Positions 12,609 through 13,893 of a DNA stretch of 13,893 nucleotides are shown here, in pieces; the first letter of the stretch is position 1; each line of letters opens with the position of its first letter. The notes under the pieces are model-generated. The model searched no databases. It saw nothing but the letters and a program-made list of their open reading frames with translations, and had not been told where the DNA came from. Source of the DNA: CAZZKG01 sp964654825 (GTDB lineage: Bacteria > Gemmatimonadota > CAZMKB01); the NCBI GenBank assembly GCA_964654825.1, contig CAZZKG010000078.1, forward strand, positions 1 through 13,893, read 5' to 3'. The translations under genes and the position numbers were made by a program.

Positions 12609-13893
12609 ATGAAAGGAAAAGGGATACATCCGATTCCTTTCCTCTCGGTCGTGCTCCTATTTCTGACTGTTCAGGCTCTTGATGGGTATGTGCACGTGAA
12701 GGGTAATTATCAGGGCCCGACACCTGCACGAATGGTGGTGGAGTATCACGACTTCAATGCAGTGAGGCTTGCCGTATCGAATACGGGTCAGATCGGGAAC
12801 GACCTGGTTACAACTAATGCGGCGGGCTTCTGGCCGGGGACGACCCCCAACAGTTATGTGTACGGGAGCGGTATCTGGATAGGCGGCGTTGCCGATATCG
12901 ACGGTGATGGAGAAGGCGATGATCTGTTTCTGCAGGCGTATAATCCTCTGGACAGAGGGACCGAGTTTCAGGAGGGCCGTTACGGCCAGTCAACAACCGA
13001 CCCGCTCGCTTCGGTTTTCCGGAGCAATGATGCGGATGGTCTGGAGGACTGGCCGGAAGAATTCAAAGCCATCGACCAGGACCCCGACAGCCCGACATTC
13101 GGCCAGGAGATTCCGCTGGTGATGTCGGACCAGGACATCGTGACCATCTATAACAGTGTGGATGCAACACCACTGTTCGCGACACCCAGTCCACCGTTCG
13201 AGATCCGGCAGCGGAGCCTCGCGTTCACCGCCGGGTTGTCGCGGCAGGTGATTTTTTTCCTGTTCGAGATCGAGAACATCTCGGACCGGGTTCCCGGGGT
13301 GGATCCCTTCACCCTGGAGGACGCCTGGATGGGTTATGACTCGGATATGGATGTGGGAGATACATTCGCCGATGACCGAACGAGTTTCTTCCAGAAGCAG
13401 GATGACCTGTCGACTCCTGAACCAGGGGATTCAATTCCTATCAACATGGGGTTCGCGTGGGACAACAACTTCAACGAATCGAATTTCATCGGCTCTCCCG
13501 GCTTCGTGGGGATCGCTTATCTCCAGAGCCCCGGTAACTACGAGGACGGGATCGACAACGACGGGGACGGGATGATCGATGAGTCGCCGTTTAACGGCAT
13601 CGACGATGACGGTGACGGAGTGATCGATGACGAGCCGGACGAGGTCGACCAGCTGGGCCTCGTGAACTACACCTTTCACGACAATCCCTCAACGGGCCAA
13701 ATCCGGAATGATCCACAGACCGACAGTGAGGGGTACAGGATCATGTCCTGTAATCCCCCCGAAGAGTGCGCAGAGACAACTAATGCCACCGATGTTCGCT
13801 TCCTCATCACTTCGGGCCCGTTCCGCATCCAGCCGGGCGAGACCCACAAGATCGTGCTGGCGTTCGTATTCGCCAACGCGGTGGGTAATCCCT
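12609..13893 (+). CDS. Large secreted protein with Asp-rich calcium-binding-type repeats, partial
   Basis: The frame runs open from the ATG at 12609 to the window edge (428 codons), so the C-terminus is missing. AAGGAGGTG (12596-12604) is a near-ideal ribosome site 4 nt before the ATG. Residues 1-23 form a signal peptide (core FLSVVLLFLTVQA), so the protein is exported. The segment NTGQIGNDLV then AAGFWPGTTPNSYVYGSGIWIGG (58-93, in two runs) is typical of very large secreted proteins of FCB candidate phyla whose C-termini carry FlgD-like sorting domains; this is recognition, not a database result. DIDGDGEGDD (96-105) and a tandem 16-residue repeat, DGIDNDGDGMIDESPF (313-328) and NGIDDDGDGVIDDEPD (329-344), match thrombospondin-type-3/dockerin-like DxDxDG calcium loops. 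No catalytic motif is visible; a surface or extracellular structural role is inferred. Confidence 0.85.
   Translation, partial: MKGKGIHPIPFLSVVLLFLTVQALDGYVHVKGNYQGPTPARMVVEYHDFNAVRLAVSNTGQIGNDLVTTNAAGFWPGTTPNSYVYGSGIWIGGVADIDGDGEGDDLFLQAYNPLDRGTEFQEGRYGQSTTDPLASVFRSNDADGLEDWPEEFKAIDQDPDSPTFGQEIPLVMSDQDIVTIYNSVDATPLFATPSPPFEIRQRSLAFTAGLSRQVIFFLFEIENISDRVPGVDPFTLEDAWMGYDSDMDVGDTFADDRTSFFQKQDDLSTPEPGDSIPINMGFAWDNNFNESNFIGSPGFVGIAYLQSPGNYEDGIDNDGDGMIDESPFNGIDDDGDGVIDDEPDEVDQLGLVNYTFHDNPSTGQIRNDPQTDSEGYRIMSCNPPEECAETTNATDVRFLITSGPFRIQPGETHKIVLAFVFANAVGNP
13545..13640 (+). repeat. Two tandem 48-bp units encoding Asp-rich 16-residue repeats
   Basis: Units 13545-13592 and 13593-13640 lie in frame and encode DGIDNDGDGMIDESPF and NGIDDDGDGVIDDEPD. 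Nine consecutive Asp/Gly/Ile-rich positions are conserved while third codon positions differ, suggesting an old duplication kept by selection rather than a recent slippage event. Confidence 0.7.

Overview
The window reads as a chromosomal fragment from an FCB-superphylum bacterium outside Bacteroidota proper; Krumholzibacteria, Eisenbacteria, Latescibacteria or a similar candidate phylum would fit. The reasons are indirect. One secreted protein ends in the FlgD/type-IX-like C-terminal domain (NYPNPFNP start, GVYIYRLK end) common in that superphylum. The last gene matches a large secreted-protein type found in such genomes. The genes nevertheless use strong GGAGG ribosome sites and classical TTGACA/TATAAT-like promoters, which Bacteroidota do not. 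No phage, IS, CRISPR, tRNA or rRNA was seen.

Layout. Bases 1-668 (minus) hold the N-terminal part of a secreted Asp-box beta-propeller protein. A 354-bp divergent spacer separates it from a secreted esterase of the PHB-depolymerase/feruloyl-esterase type (1023-2297, plus). A consensus promoter and a structured leader of about 150 nt then precede a small NTF2/SnoaL-like protein (2540-2914, plus). Bases 3001-3029 carry another near-perfect plus-strand promoter with no recognised gene behind it; it fires into the 3' end of the convergent operon.

Bases 12103 to 3138 (minus) form one tightly packed five-gene unit: uvrA, priA, a NodI-like ABC ATPase, a NodJ-like ABC permease and dsbD. Junctions are +1, +19, -4 and +43 nt. 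It combines nucleotide excision repair, replication restart, export of an unknown substrate and delivery of reducing power to the periplasm. uvrA starts at TTG. A promoter whose -35 lies at the U-tract of the preceding terminator drives it, and a 19-bp palindrome covers its predicted start site and ribosome site.

Just upstream on the same strand (about 12321 to 12160) is an unannotated stand-alone RNA gene, the most notable item here. It has a perfect TTGACA-N17-TATAAT promoter, a rod-like predicted fold with a closing stem, a large central bubble and an apical stem, and an intrinsic terminator. Its wobble pairs work only on the minus strand. The architecture resembles 6S RNA, but the 117-nt core is short and the sequence was not matched to any family.

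Bases 12609-13893 (plus) hold the N-terminal 428 codons of a large secreted protein with Asp-rich, calcium-binding-type repeats. It runs off the window.
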